Below, piece after piece: positions 30,933 through 38,527 of a DNA stretch of 64,000 nucleotides (its first letter is position 1; each line of letters opens with the position of its first letter). Made by a program: the position numbers and the translations under genes. The notes beneath the pieces are model-generated. The model was not told the origin of the DNA, did not search any database, and saw nothing but the letters and a program-made list of their open reading frames with translations. The DNA is taken from assembly GCA_028714535.1 (NCBI GenBank), contig JAQTME010000002.1:1-64000 (forward strand). The letters run 5' to 3'. The stretch is from Candidatus Iainarchaeum sp. (GTDB lineage Archaea; Micrarchaeota; Micrarchaeia; Anstonellales; Bilamarchaeaceae).

Positions 30933-31616
30933 GTGCAGCAGTTCCTTGAGAAACCACCGGACGGCAAGGTCCGCATCGCAGTGGACCACCGCGAAGACGC
31001 GCATTTCGACGAATTGTTCAAATCCCTGGGCGCTGACGTCGAGCGCCGCGCGCTCAGCGTGGGCGACTTCCTCTGCTCGGCGCGCCTCGCCATAGAGCGT
31101 AAGACGCGCAGCGATTTCGAGCAGTCCGTTGTGGACGGCAGGCTTTTCAGCCAGCTGCCCAACCTCATCTCCAACTACGAGCGCGTGGTGATAATCGTCG
31201 AAGGCACGAGCGGCGAGGGGCGGCTGGCGCGCGCATCGCTTCTCGGCGCCTACGCCGCGATAGCCGCAGATTACGGCGCCTCCCTGGTTTTCACCGATGG
31301 CATGGAAGGCACTGCGGAACTCGTCTTCGCGTTCGCGAAGCACGAGCAGCTCGGGAAACGCGTCCCGTTGCGCATCTACGCGAAGAAGAAGACGTTCACC
31401 CCGTCGCAGACCGCCCGCTCGATAGTCGAATCGCTGCCCATGGTGGGCCCCAAGGGCGCGAAGGCGCTGCTCGCGCATTTCGGCAGCGTGGACGCGCTCG
31501 CCCGCGCGTCCGAGCGCGAGCTGTCCGAAGTCCCCGGCGTCGGCAAGAAACGGGCGAAAATGATCCGCGCCATACTCGCCTACGAGTACAGGGAAGACGA
31601 AGACCAGCCCCATTAA
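30933..31616 (+). CDS. XPF/ERCC4-type structure-specific endonuclease
   Basis: Only the part from about 30924 of the 441-aa track ORF is real. GTG 30933 has GGAG eight nt upstream; GTG 30924, overlapping the PIN stop, is the alternative. The ~228-residue protein has the ERCC4 nuclease domain with RIAVDHRED, VGDFLCSARLAIERKTRSDF (the ERKxxxD active site) and NYERVVIIVEGT. A C-terminal tandem HhH follows (ESLPMVGPKGAKALLAHFGS, SEVPGVGKKRAKMIRAIL). It is the short archaeal XPF form without helicase. It cuts 3'-flap or fork DNA in repair and fork processing. Confidence 0.9.
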   Translation: MQQFLEKPPDGKVRIAVDHREDAHFDELFKSLGADVERRALSVGDFLCSARLAIERKTRSDFEQSVVDGRLFSQLPNLISNYERVVIIVEGTSGEGRLARASLLGAYAAIAADYGASLVFTDGMEGTAELVFAFAKHEQLGKRVPLRIYAKKKTFTPSQTARSIVESLPMVGPKGAKALLAHFGSVDALARASERELSEVPGVGKKRAKMIRAILAYEYREDEDQPH

Positions 31617-31640
31617 TATCTTTTCCTGCGAAATCGCAGC

Positions 31641-32540
31641 ATGCATATCCCATGCAGCAGCCTCAGGATAGGCCTTGACCATCCTGACGGCGACCTGTCG
31701 TTCCTTTCGCATGCCCATTCCGACCATACGTCCGGGCTGAAAAGGCAGAAAAGGATAATCGCAAGCCCCGAGACGCTGGAGCTGGCAGGTTTCGCGCCGG
31801 AGCCTGCATCGTGCACTGGCGCGAAACTGCTCGACGCAGGCCACATCCTCGGCTCGCGGCAATTGCTCGTTGACAGCGATGGCCGTCGCACCGCCTACAC
31901 AGGCGACTTCTCGCTAAAACCGAACGTATTCGGGTGGAAGGCCGAGGTCCCGCAGTGCGACCGGCTGATAATGGAGGCGACCTACGGCGACCCGTCATAC
32001 GTGTTTCCGGCGCACGGAGAGGTGCATGGCATGATATCGCGCTGGGTGCGCGGCAACGAGTCCAGCAACCTCGTCATCGGCTGCTACGAGCTTGGCAAGG
32101 CCCAAGAGATGATAAGGATACTGAACGAGTGCGGCGTCGCCCCGGTCATCACAGAAAAGGCCGAGGCGTTCACGTCCATCTACGAAAAATACGGCGTGAA
32201 GCTGGACCGCATCGTGGTGGGGAGCCCCGAGGCTGAAGAGGCGATGGGGCACAGGTTCGTCTCCCTGCTGCCAATGGCAAAGGCGAAGAGGTATTTCGCA
32301 TCCAGGCTCGCCCAGGCGTTCGAGCGCGAGACGCTGTGCGCGGTGGCCACGGGCTGGGCGTTGCACCACCGGTTCGACGCCGACGCCGCGTTCCCGCTGA
32401 GCGACCACGCGGACTTCAACGACCTCGTCGAGTTCGCCGCGCAGAGCGGCGCGAAGGACGTCGAGTTCTTCTGCGGCGACGGCTCCGCAGTGCTCGCTGC
32501 CCGGGAGGATGCTGCCATCGCAGTCCGGAACTGCCGCTAG
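31641..32540 (+). CDS. Metallo-beta-lactamase-fold exonuclease-like protein
   Basis: The 299-residue protein shows the MBL nuclease motifs: LSFLSHAHSDHTSGL (motif 2), DAGHILGSRQLLV (motif 3), RRTAYTGDFSL (motif 4) and a C-terminal PLSDHADFNDL. EATYGDPSYVFP is typical of the RNA/DNA-processing branch that includes SNM1 and ligase-associated exonucleases. The canonical beta-CASP insertion is much reduced. An ATTAATAT box about 25 nt upstream gives it its own promoter just after the XPF gene. It is probably a zinc-dependent DNA or RNA exonuclease, and proximity to XPF favours DNA repair. Confidence 0.82.
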   Translation: MHIPCSSLRIGLDHPDGDLSFLSHAHSDHTSGLKRQKRIIASPETLELAGFAPEPASCTGAKLLDAGHILGSRQLLVDSDGRRTAYTGDFSLKPNVFGWKAEVPQCDRLIMEATYGDPSYVFPAHGEVHGMISRWVRGNESSNLVIGCYELGKAQEMIRILNECGVAPVITEKAEAFTSIYEKYGVKLDRIVVGSPEAEEAMGHRFVSLLPMAKAKRYFASRLAQAFERETLCAVATGWALHHRFDADAAFPLSDHADFNDLVEFAAQSGAKDVEFFCGDGSAVLAAREDAAIAVRNCR

Positions 32541-32594
32541 GTTTTCACAGCGATACGCCGAAATGGTTTTATTCCACCACTGCCCTACATCTAT

Positions 32595-33245
32595 ATGGCC
32601 CGCCTGCTGTCATTGGCCGTTTTTTGCTACCGTGCTGCCTTTCTGGCCGGTTTTTTCCTGCTCGCATCATCGCTCACCCTCGTTGTTTTCGCCGCTTTCA
32701 TCATCCCATCTATCCTCTCGTCCATTCCCGGCATCTTCCTGCCGCTCTGGATTGCGCTTTTCCTCTGCCTCTGCATATCCGGCGTCATCTTCTCAGTGCT
32801 ATACTCCCTGGTCCCATTGCCGACGCGCCTTTCTACGGCGTTGGACCTCTGGATGTTTCAGAAACGGTTCCTCAGGAACGCCCCCCAGCTTCTCGAAGGG
32901 GAGCAGATGCTCTTCAGCCCCGTCCCCTGCGCCATAAACGGTGGCACCGCCCGGACCAGGGTGATGGCCCAGGACGTCATGGTCACGGACAAGCGGATCG
33001 TCACATCCGGCTTCCTGGACGGCCTAAGCTACTGGTATGCTGCCCCTTCTGCCCCGGCCTCTTTTCCCGGATCATTAATCGGCTGGAGATGGAACATAAC
33101 CTCGCTATCCTCCGGGTCCGACCCACGGCTCGGCGATTATCTGGAGATCACATCCCCCTCTCGCTTCCATCAGCTCAAAATCACCATCTATCATCCCCAG
33201 GCCCTCAGCATAATGGCCCGGCTCCCCAAATACCTCCCCCGCTGA
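32595..33245 (+). CDS. Membrane-anchored protein with PH-like domain
   Basis: Two or three hydrophobic helices occupy residues ~5-80 (FLAGFFLLASSLTLVVFAAF, LPLWIALFLCLCISGVIFSV). They are followed by a soluble beta-rich region beginning LEGEQMLFSPVPCAINGG and VMAQDVMVTDKRIVTSG. The last block resembles the bacterial PH-like (bPH) or GRAM-type domain. The soluble part probably faces the cytoplasm. A TTTTATT box lies about 25 nt upstream of ATG 32595. The function is unknown; the PH-like assignment is tentative. Confidence 0.6.
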   Translation: MARLLSLAVFCYRAAFLAGFFLLASSLTLVVFAAFIIPSILSSIPGIFLPLWIALFLCLCISGVIFSVLYSLVPLPTRLSTALDLWMFQKRFLRNAPQLLEGEQMLFSPVPCAINGGTARTRVMAQDVMVTDKRIVTSGFLDGLSYWYAAPSAPASFPGSLIGWRWNITSLSSGSDPRLGDYLEITSPSRFHQLKITIYHPQALSIMARLPKYLPR

Positions 33246-33473
33246 TTCCGGCCCGCAAACAAGCCATTTTAAACTGTTGAGCGCAAGTTTCATCCGGACA
33301 CAGCCAACAGGAAACAGTTTTTGATTAAACTTCCCTATTGTTCGGCGCACCGAACAATGAGGCACAAAGAACCGCTGTTCTTTGTTGTTTCCTAAAAAGT
33401 TTAATGGCCACGGTGTGTTTGAACGTCGCGTTCAAAACCCGCGGCCAGAATTGGAGCATTGCTCCAATCCGAT
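33246..33473. other. Noncoding stretch with four hairpins before tRNA-His
   Basis: No gene is seen. The first ~90 nt are featureless. Then come four compact inverted repeats at 33337-33358, 33364-33385, 33418-33436 and 33450-33468. A copy of the first ten bases of the tRNA gene (GGCCACGGTG) occurs at about 33406. Confidence 0.6.
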
Positions 33474-33545
33474 GGCCACGGTGGCGTAATGGTAGCGTGA
33501 GTGGCTGTGGCCCTCTAGGCCCGAGTTCGATTCTCGGCCGTGGCC
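33474..33545 (+). tRNA. tRNA-His(GTG) with encoded G-1
   Basis: An extra G at 33474 precedes acceptor GCCACGG/CCGTGGC and pairs with C73 at 33545, the histidine identity pair. The D-stem is GCGT/GCGT with two G-U pairs. The anticodon loop CTGTGGC contains GTG, and the T-arm is CCGAG-TTCGATT-CTCGG. The anticodon stem AGTGG/CCTCT has a central T-T mismatch. CCA is not encoded. The gene lies within a cluster of perfect hairpins. Confidence 0.93.
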
Positions 33546-33690
33546 CTTGAATTTTATTCAAGGCACACCCGAGAAATCTTTTTCCGGATTTCTCGAGCGT
33601 GGCCCTAATTCCTTTTTTTATCTCTGTCGTCTCCTTGGTTCTGTCTCATGAATTAGGGCCACCCACGGCGCTTGCGCCGGGACCGTGGCC
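33545..33690. repeat. Hairpin cluster and tRNA-end repeats after tRNA-His
   Basis: Successive perfect stems are CCTTGAAT/ATTCAAGG (33545-33563), CGAGAAATC/GATTTCTCG (33570-33595), GTGGCCCTAATTC/GAATTAGGGCCAC (33599-33662) and CGGCGC/GCGCCG (33666-33679). A ~31-nt unit starting GTGGCCCTAATTCC occurs at 33599 and again at 33685 with one mismatch. The second copy includes the 3' end of the cytochrome-like gene. Confidence 0.8.
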
Positions 33691-33957
33691 CTAATTCCTT
33701 TTTTTATCCCTGTCGCTCCGTATCGTCAGGACCAGGTAGATGTGCAGGGCCAGCAGAAGCACGAACGGGACCAGGAGCATGCCGTGTATGGTGAAGGAAA
33801 GCGCCTTGGTCAGCATCCCGCCAGTCAGCGGCTCAATGGCCCTGTATTCCGTTATTCCCAGCCCTGAGATGAGATAAGCCAGTGTGACGAGCGCGAAAAG
33901 ATAATGGACCGCCCTTCTAAGCGTTTCCTTGCCCGTGATATCCATGCAGTCCCTCAT
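33691..33957 (-). CDS. Small cytochrome-b-like membrane protein
   Basis: ATG 33957 overlaps the stop of the molybdoenzyme gene (ATGA), giving 88 residues instead of the 106 in the track. Two membrane helices contain histidines that could ligate heme: RRAVHYLFALVTLAYLISG and LSFTIHGMLLVPFVLLLALHIYL. This half-size cytochrome b would pass electrons from the quinone pool to the partner oxidoreductase, in the way MsrQ serves MsrP. The C-terminal codons lie in a duplicated 31-nt segment shared with the DNA beyond. Heme binding is inferred. Confidence 0.7.
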   Translation of the reverse strand: MRDCMDITGKETLRRAVHYLFALVTLAYLISGLGITEYRAIEPLTGGMLTKALSFTIHGMLLVPFVLLLALHIYLVLTIRSDRDKKRN

Positions 33958-34604
33958 CCGATGAAGCTCCCGTTCAGGTCGCCCGAATCCGAGTAGCCCC
34001 TGCTTTCCCAATACCCTTCGTAAGCGGTGTCATTTGACAGTTCTATCCCGGTTATCCACTTGATCCACTTGTACCCCCACTTGCTCTCTGCGACAAGCAC
34101 GAAGGGATACCCTCTTTCCGGCGGGATGGTGACGTTGTTCATCCTGTAGGCCATGATGATGTTGTTATCCTCCACGTACCCTATGGGGAAGGACGTGGAA
34201 TAGCCGTCGTAGGCCCTGAATATGACCGTTTTTGCATCCGGCTTCGGACCGGCCTCTTCCAGCAGGTCCTTCACCAATACCCCCTCCCAGAGTATGTCCA
34301 CGCTCCACCCCTCGACGCAATTCAGGGTGACCGGCTTGGTATAATGCTGGTGGCCGCCGACCACTTCCTGGTATGTATATTCACCGGGGTTTTCCACCAG
34401 GCCCGTTATCATCAGCCTGTAGCTGCTTTCATTGATGTACTGCGGCCCATGGATGGAATTCTCCCGGAAATCGTTGACGGACGAGAGCTTCTCTCCTTTG
34501 TATTCGTTGATTTCGGTGCCGTTGAGCGCTATCGGCCCGGTCGTTCCCAGGCATCCGCTCACTAACAGGACGAGCGCGACAAGTGCTATTTGCCACCGAT
34601 TCAT
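33954..34604 (-). CDS. Sulfite-oxidase-fold molybdopterin oxidoreductase, lipoprotein
   Basis: The 216-residue product has a lipoprotein signal (ALVALVLLVSGC) and an oxidoreductase-molybdopterin domain. TYQEVVGGHQHYTKPVTLNC carries the molybdenum-ligand Cys followed by VEGWSVDILWEGV, then VIFRAYDGYSTSFP and GYPFVLVAESKWGYKWIKWI. This is the MsrP/YedY or sulfite oxidase catalytic fold without a dimerisation domain. It should sit outside the membrane, anchored by lipid. An ATTAAATCT box is about 26 nt upstream. The coupled cytochrome-like gene supplies electrons. The substrate could be methionine sulfoxide or another oxyanion. Confidence 0.8.
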   Translation of the reverse strand: MNRWQIALVALVLLVSGCLGTTGPIALNGTEINEYKGEKLSSVNDFRENSIHGPQYINESSYRLMITGLVENPGEYTYQEVVGGHQHYTKPVTLNCVEGWSVDILWEGVLVKDLLEEAGPKPDAKTVIFRAYDGYSTSFPIGYVEDNNIIMAYRMNNVTIPPERGYPFVLVAESKWGYKWIKWITGIELSNDTAYEGYWESRGYSDSGDLNGSFIG

Positions 34605-34685
34605 GCTAGGCGAACACCCTGCCGAGATTTAATGTTTTCCTTTCCCTGCCCACGGTTTAAAAATATCCCTGCGGATTCAATGCCC

Positions 34686-35126
34686 ATGAGACCCATCCTG
34701 TTCGTGCTTCCGCTGCTGGTCATCGCGGGCTGCTGTGGAATGAGCAGCACCCCGTCGTCCTTCTGCCCGCTCGGCACCTACGGTTCGGCATGCACCGATT
34801 TCTGCGATAGGTCTGCCGGAACCCAGTATGACGGCGGCCCGAACTGCTTTTCAGAGTGCATGGCCCTGGTCAGACAGGCTGAGATGGGCGACGCGACGAC
34901 CTGCTGCAAGGAATCCATAAGCGAGGCGTGCCAGCGCACGTGCACCGAGACGATGGCCTCCATCTATTCCAAATACGGTGCTGGCGCGATGGGCGAGGAG
35001 CAGCGGGAAGAGATAGAGCAGTGCGTGGGAGAATGCACGGCGCCATACCTCCAGATGGGCATCCCCCTGAACAGCTGCAACGTCCTGGATTATGATATTG
35101 TGAAACAGGCGATAGCTGAGGACTAA
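34686..35126 (+). CDS. Cysteine-rich lipoprotein
   Basis: From ATG 34686 (box A TTTAAAAATA about 26 nt upstream; the track start at 34590 is too early) the product is 146 residues. It starts MRPILFVLPLLVIAGCCG, a lipoprotein signal. The mature part has more than a dozen cysteines, several in spaced sets such as SACTDFCDR, NCFSEC, TTCCKE, ACQRTCTE and QCVGEC. They could form disulfides outside the cell or bind metal. The next gene follows after nine nt with an SD, so the two form an operon. I do not recognise the family. Confidence 0.68.
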   Translation: MRPILFVLPLLVIAGCCGMSSTPSSFCPLGTYGSACTDFCDRSAGTQYDGGPNCFSECMALVRQAEMGDATTCCKESISEACQRTCTETMASIYSKYGAGAMGEEQREEIEQCVGECTAPYLQMGIPLNSCNVLDYDIVKQAIAED

Positions 35127-35135
35127 GGTGACATT

Positions 35136-35513
35136 ATGCCAGCGATGAAACAGGCCCAAGAGAAGAAGGATGCTGAAGCGGTGTTTGAGAAACTGCCCGC
35201 CAAATACGGCGCCATACTGCCCATGGGCAGCTCCCTCGACGGGCGGCTGAGGTTCGAGGATTTCAACTCCAACCAGGTCAGGCCGTTCCAGATGTCAAAT
35301 GTGCCGGCGGAAGAAAAGGACGCGCTGGTGAATAAGCTGGTCAAGGATCTGACTGCCGCGCAGTACAAGTATGACCCTTCCACGAAGGACTCTGTCTTCG
35401 TTGCCAGTAAAGTCACATACGATGAAAAGGGAGGGCTGTTGTCGTTTTCCCTGCAGCGGATAGACGCCACACGCAGGGAAAAGGGCGCTACCGAGCAGCT
35501 GGCCAGGAAGTGA
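35136..35513 (+). CDS. Hypothetical 125-aa soluble protein
   Basis: This product has a charged helical N-terminus (MKQAQEKKDAEAVFEKLPAK) and an alpha/beta body (EEKDALVNKLVKDLTAAQYK, SVFVASKVTYDEKGGLLSFS). It has no signal peptide, cysteine or known motif. AAGGTGAC four nt before the ATG and a nine-nt gap after the Cys-rich lipoprotein indicate co-transcription. The function is unknown. Confidence 0.6.
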   Translation: MPAMKQAQEKKDAEAVFEKLPAKYGAILPMGSSLDGRLRFEDFNSNQVRPFQMSNVPAEEKDALVNKLVKDLTAAQYKYDPSTKDSVFVASKVTYDEKGGLLSFSLQRIDATRREKGATEQLARK

Positions 35514-35519
35514 CCGGCA

Positions 35520-35807
35520 TCAGCTCCTGTTCGCCCGGTCGTTCTCCTTGCCCCCTGCAAGAACAAGCATGCCGCCGATGAAGGCCACTGATGCCAGTGC
35601 CATGAACCATTGCGGCGGATCCGCATGATTCTCCCTTGCCCATGCATTCCCGGCCTTGGCGGTGTCTGCCGCTGCAATCCTGTCGGCTGCCGGCTCCTTT
35701 GCCGCGAATGCCGGCCTTGCCGCCATGGGCGATGCGGCCAGCGCGGCGACGCCGGCAGCGATAATGTATCCTCTCAGTCTCATCGCCACATTCCCCTCCG
35801 CGGGCAT
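35520..35807 (-). CDS. Small exported or membrane protein
   Basis: The product has an N-terminal signal-like helix (MRLRGYIIAAGVAALAASPM followed by ARPAFA), an Ala-rich linker and a C-terminal membrane helix (WFMALASVAFIGGMLVLAGG). It is probably a single-pass, externally exposed protein. The start is uncertain. ATG 35807 lies ~23 nt from a CTTTTTAAGC box, while GTG 35789 follows GGAGG and would remove a polar leader. No family is recognised. Confidence 0.55.
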   Translation of the reverse strand: MPAEGNVAMRLRGYIIAAGVAALAASPMAARPAFAAKEPAADRIAAADTAKAGNAWARENHADPPQWFMALASVAFIGGMLVLAGGKENDRANRS

Positions 35808-35850
35808 TCCTGTGGCAACTAATGCTTAAAAAGCAGTGGCACGTCGATGC

Positions 35851-35985
35851 TCATCGCCTTTTCTTCGCCAGCCTGATGAGCTTCCTGACTTTGGACATCT
35901 TGCCCTTCTTGCTGGGCTTGCGCCCCTTCGGGCGCTTTGCCCTGATTTTTTTCCTTGCCTTCGGCTTAAGCTTACGTTTTGCCAT
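35851..35985 (-). CDS. 44-aa highly basic protein
   Basis: ATG 35985 is preceded by GCGGTGACC with suitable spacing, giving MAKRKLKPKARKKIRAKRPK and a similarly basic remainder. More than half the residues are Lys or Arg, with no acidic residue visible. The track ORF starts 19 codons too early. It is likely a nucleic-acid-binding or ribosome-associated peptide, although a spurious frame opposite GC-rich DNA cannot be excluded. Confidence 0.5.
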   Translation of the reverse strand: MAKRKLKPKARKKIRAKRPKGRKPSKKGKMSKVRKLIRLAKKRR

Positions 35986-36013
35986 TTTGGTCACCGCTCT
36001 GGCGGGGTTCTGA

Positions 36014-36152
36014 CGTCTGGACTCGGTGAAGAAGAATTTCAAACGATTGCAGATATCAATCTTAACCCATCCGCTCGTTTTAGATATCTACTTCGTGCCA
36101 TAGGCAAGCATGCGCAGGTATGGATTTCATACAGCGAGTTATAGTCCAGACG
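36014..36152. ncRNA. Candidate structured RNA closed by 10-bp stem
   Basis: CGTCTGGACT (36014-36023) is the exact complement of AGTCCAGACG (36143-36152), enclosing about 120 nt that contain a second pair AGATATC/GATATCT. Base composition is more AT-rich than in the flanking genes and no ORF is convincing. The ~360-bp gap 35986-36344 otherwise holds only the short ORF at 36256. Strand and identity are unknown. Confidence 0.4.
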
Positions 36153-36255
36153 CCGTATTCATAGCTGACTACCTGTCAGAGGCTGCTATAGACGCATCCT
36201 TTTCAGGACAACCGAAATATCCTCGTCAGAACCCATCCGAGGGGTAGGAGATAAC

Positions 36256-36348
36256 ATGGCAAAATTCTTAATTTTTTCGGTTATGCGTGGGAGAAAAAGT
36301 ATGTTTCGCTATGGGTTTGCACACAAAATTGGCGCATCGCCCATCTAA
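36256..36348 (+). CDS. Possible 30-aa small ORF
   Basis: GTAGGAG lies five nt before ATG 36256, opening a 30-codon frame that starts MAKFLIFSVMRGRKSMFRYG. It converges on the cysteine desulfurase gene and overlaps its stop. The frame is short and unrecognised; only the good RBS supports it. Confidence 0.25.
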   Translation: MAKFLIFSVMRGRKSMFRYGFAHKIGASPI

Positions 36349-37532
36349 TAGAGCTGCCTCAGTTTCCGGAGCGCCTCGCCGAATTTATTCACTTCATCAA
36401 CGGTATTATATACATAGCAGCTCGCGCGCACCGCGCCGTCATTCGCGCCCAGCGCCTCTAGGGCGGGCTGCGCGCAGAAGAACCCGCTCCTCACCGCGAT
36501 GCCCTGCCTGTCCAGCATGAGCGCCAGGTCGTGCGGCTTCCCTTTCAGGTTGAACGAATACAGCGCGCTGTGCCCTGCGGCATCAGCCGGGCCGTAGATG
36601 ACCGCATCAACTGCCTCCAGTTCCCTGCGCAGCGCCATGCCCAGCGTTTTCTCGTGCGCTTCCACCTTTTCCATGCCTATTTTTTTGAGGTAATCGCACG
36701 CCGCGGCGAGCCCGAGGATGCCGCCGTAGTGCTGGACCCCTGCCTCGAAGCGGGTCTGGTCGTTCATCGGGTCTATCTTGCCGCCGCTGACCGCCTTCAC
36801 TGTCCCGCCGCCGCTCATCAGCGGCTCGAGCCTGTCGAGCAGCTGCCTTTTCGACACCAGCGCGCCTATGCCTGTCGGGCCGAGCATCTTGTGGCCTGAG
36901 AAGCAGAGGAAGTCGAAATCATCGCGCCGGAAGTCGGTCCTGCCGTGCGCGACCCCCTGGGCCCCGTCGATGCATATGAGCGCGCCGCTGTCATGGGCTA
37001 TCTTCGCCACTTCCCGCGCGTTGCCCTTCCACCCGGTGGTGTTGGTGCCGCTGTTCGTGACCACGAGCGCCGTCTCGCGGTCTATGGCCTGCGCCCATCT
37101 CCCGGCGCTTACCGTCCCGTCGCTCTCGCAGCCGACGATCTCAAGGCGTATCTGCCCCCTGTCCCTGAGCTTCATGAAAGGCAGCAGCACCGCATGGTGT
37201 TCCATCACGCTGGTGACGACCTTCCTCCTTTTTGAGTAGTCAAGCCCGCTGGCCACCATGTTCAGGCCTTCGGTCGTGTTCCTGGTCCATACGAGCCCCG
37301 ATGCTTCGGCGCCGACGAACCTGGCCACGTTTTCCCGCGCCTCCTCGGTCTTCTCGGTGGTCTTCCTGCCCAGCGCATGCGAGCTCCTTCCGCCGCATGC
37401 GCCCAGCTGGGTATAATACGACGTCTCGGCGTCTATGACCTGCGCAGGCTTCAGCGACGTGCACGCGCTGTCGAGATAGACTAGCTGCGGATTGGCGCCG
37501 AGCAGCGGGAAATCCCTGCGTATGCCGTTCAT
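36345..37532 (-). CDS. Cysteine desulfurase (SufS-like, class V aminotransferase)
   Basis: The 395-residue PLP enzyme has the group II cysteine desulfurase layout: LVYLDSACTSLKP, WTRNTTEGLNMVASGL, VTSVMEHHAVLLPF, ICIDGAQGVAHG, and the Schiff-base Lys in FLCFSGHKMLGPTGIGAL. RSGFFCAQPALEALG carries the persulfide-forming Cys. It abstracts sulfur from L-cysteine for Fe-S cluster or thio-cofactor synthesis. The start overlaps the stop of the DsbA-like gene (ATGA), an unusual partner. No SufBCD scaffold is in the window, but the hydrogenase next door is a consumer of Fe-S clusters. Confidence 0.88.
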   Translation of the reverse strand: MNGIRRDFPLLGANPQLVYLDSACTSLKPAQVIDAETSYYTQLGACGGRSSHALGRKTTEKTEEARENVARFVGAEASGLVWTRNTTEGLNMVASGLDYSKRRKVVTSVMEHHAVLLPFMKLRDRGQIRLEIVGCESDGTVSAGRWAQAIDRETALVVTNSGTNTTGWKGNAREVAKIAHDSGALICIDGAQGVAHGRTDFRRDDFDFLCFSGHKMLGPTGIGALVSKRQLLDRLEPLMSGGGTVKAVSGGKIDPMNDQTRFEAGVQHYGGILGLAAACDYLKKIGMEKVEAHEKTLGMALRRELEAVDAVIYGPADAAGHSALYSFNLKGKPHDLALMLDRQGIAVRSGFFCAQPALEALGANDGAVRASCYVYNTVDEVNKFGEALRKLRQLY

Positions 37533-38437
37533 CCGCCCGCCTCGGCTATCGCCTTCTCGAATTCCTCAATCGGCTTCGGGCCGACCAGCGGCTTTCCGTT
37601 GATGAAGAACGTTGGCGTTGCGTAGATGTGCGCGTCCCTGCCTTCCTGGACGTACCTTTCAAGCTCCGCGCCGGTCTCGTTGTTATCGAAGCACCTGTTG
37701 AACGCGGCCATGTCAAGCCCTGCGTTCTGCGCAAGCGGCTTCAGGGCGAGCGCGCCTTCCTCGCTGCATACCTGCTGCTGCCTGAAGATCTCGTCCTGCA
37801 GTTCCCACGACTTGTTCTGCCGGTACGCGCAGAGCACTGCCCTTGCCGCATCCTGGCTGTAGGGGTGGTTGGGCAGGGGGAACGGCTTGAACACGTAATA
37901 TATGGTCCCGTTGTACCTCTGCAGCAGCGTTTTCATGGTCGATTCCGCCTTCTTCGTATAAGGGCAGGTGAAGCATCCGAACTCGATTATGGTCACGTTT
38001 GCGCTGGCATTGCCCGCGGCCATGCCGTCCAATGCCGTGGGCGGTATGAGGTCGGTCGGCTCGCTGAACCTGCCATAGTCGCCGGTTATGTCGTTGAGGA
38101 TGCAGGCGCCGATGGCCTGCGGGCCGTCGCAGTTGCCATAGACGTAGAAATTGTAGACGCCGACCGCCGTGTAGGCGAAGCTTGCCAGCGTGATTATGAC
38201 GAATAGCCACGACAGGGCCGCGAAATGGCCGTTTATCACTTTCGCCAGCGGCGGGGAGTACTTCAGCACGGCGGACACCACGTCGGCCTTTATCCTCTCG
38301 TCAAGCCCGGTATCGCACGGCTTCATCATCAGCGTCCTGAAGACGCAGCGGAAGCCCTCCTTGGCGAGCGGCCTGTATTTCGCCGAGAAGATCGACATGA
38401 CGGCGAACACGAAAAACGCTATGAAGCAAAGTACCAT
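37529..38437 (-). CDS. Membrane-anchored DsbA-like thiol oxidoreductase
   Basis: The 302-residue protein has an N-terminal membrane helix (LCFIAFFVFAVMSIFSA), a cytosolic Cys-containing loop, a second helix (LSWLFVIITLASFAYTAVGV), and then an external thioredoxin-fold domain. The redox motif is FGCFTCPYTKKAE, with the cis-Pro loop in YATPTFFINGKPLVGP, both typical of DsbA/BdbD-type proteins. It probably forms or isomerises disulfides in exported proteins, such as the Cys-rich lipoprotein nearby. A leader hairpin CCCGCA/TGCGGG and GGGAG precede the ATG. It is translationally coupled to the cysteine desulfurase. Confidence 0.82.
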   Translation of the reverse strand: MVLCFIAFFVFAVMSIFSAKYRPLAKEGFRCVFRTLMMKPCDTGLDERIKADVVSAVLKYSPPLAKVINGHFAALSWLFVIITLASFAYTAVGVYNFYVYGNCDGPQAIGACILNDITGDYGRFSEPTDLIPPTALDGMAAGNASANVTIIEFGCFTCPYTKKAESTMKTLLQRYNGTIYYVFKPFPLPNHPYSQDAARAVLCAYRQNKSWELQDEIFRQQQVCSEEGALALKPLAQNAGLDMAAFNRCFDNNETGAELERYVQEGRDAHIYATPTFFINGKPLVGPKPIEEFEKAIAEAGG

Positions 38438-38527
38438 GCATTCTCCCTATCCCGCACTCTGCGGGTATCCTAGCATCTCTTATCAGCAGAATAATATATT
38501 TATAGGTTCTTGGACGACATCTACCCG

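Noticed and set aside
30291-31616. 441-aa ORF containing the XPF nuclease
   Set aside because: The N-terminal ~210 residues are a shadow of the PIN gene. The true start is a GTG at 30933 or 30924.
33337-33690. CRISPR array near tRNA-His
   Set aside because: The palindromes differ in sequence and spacing, and there is no constant repeat or cas gene.
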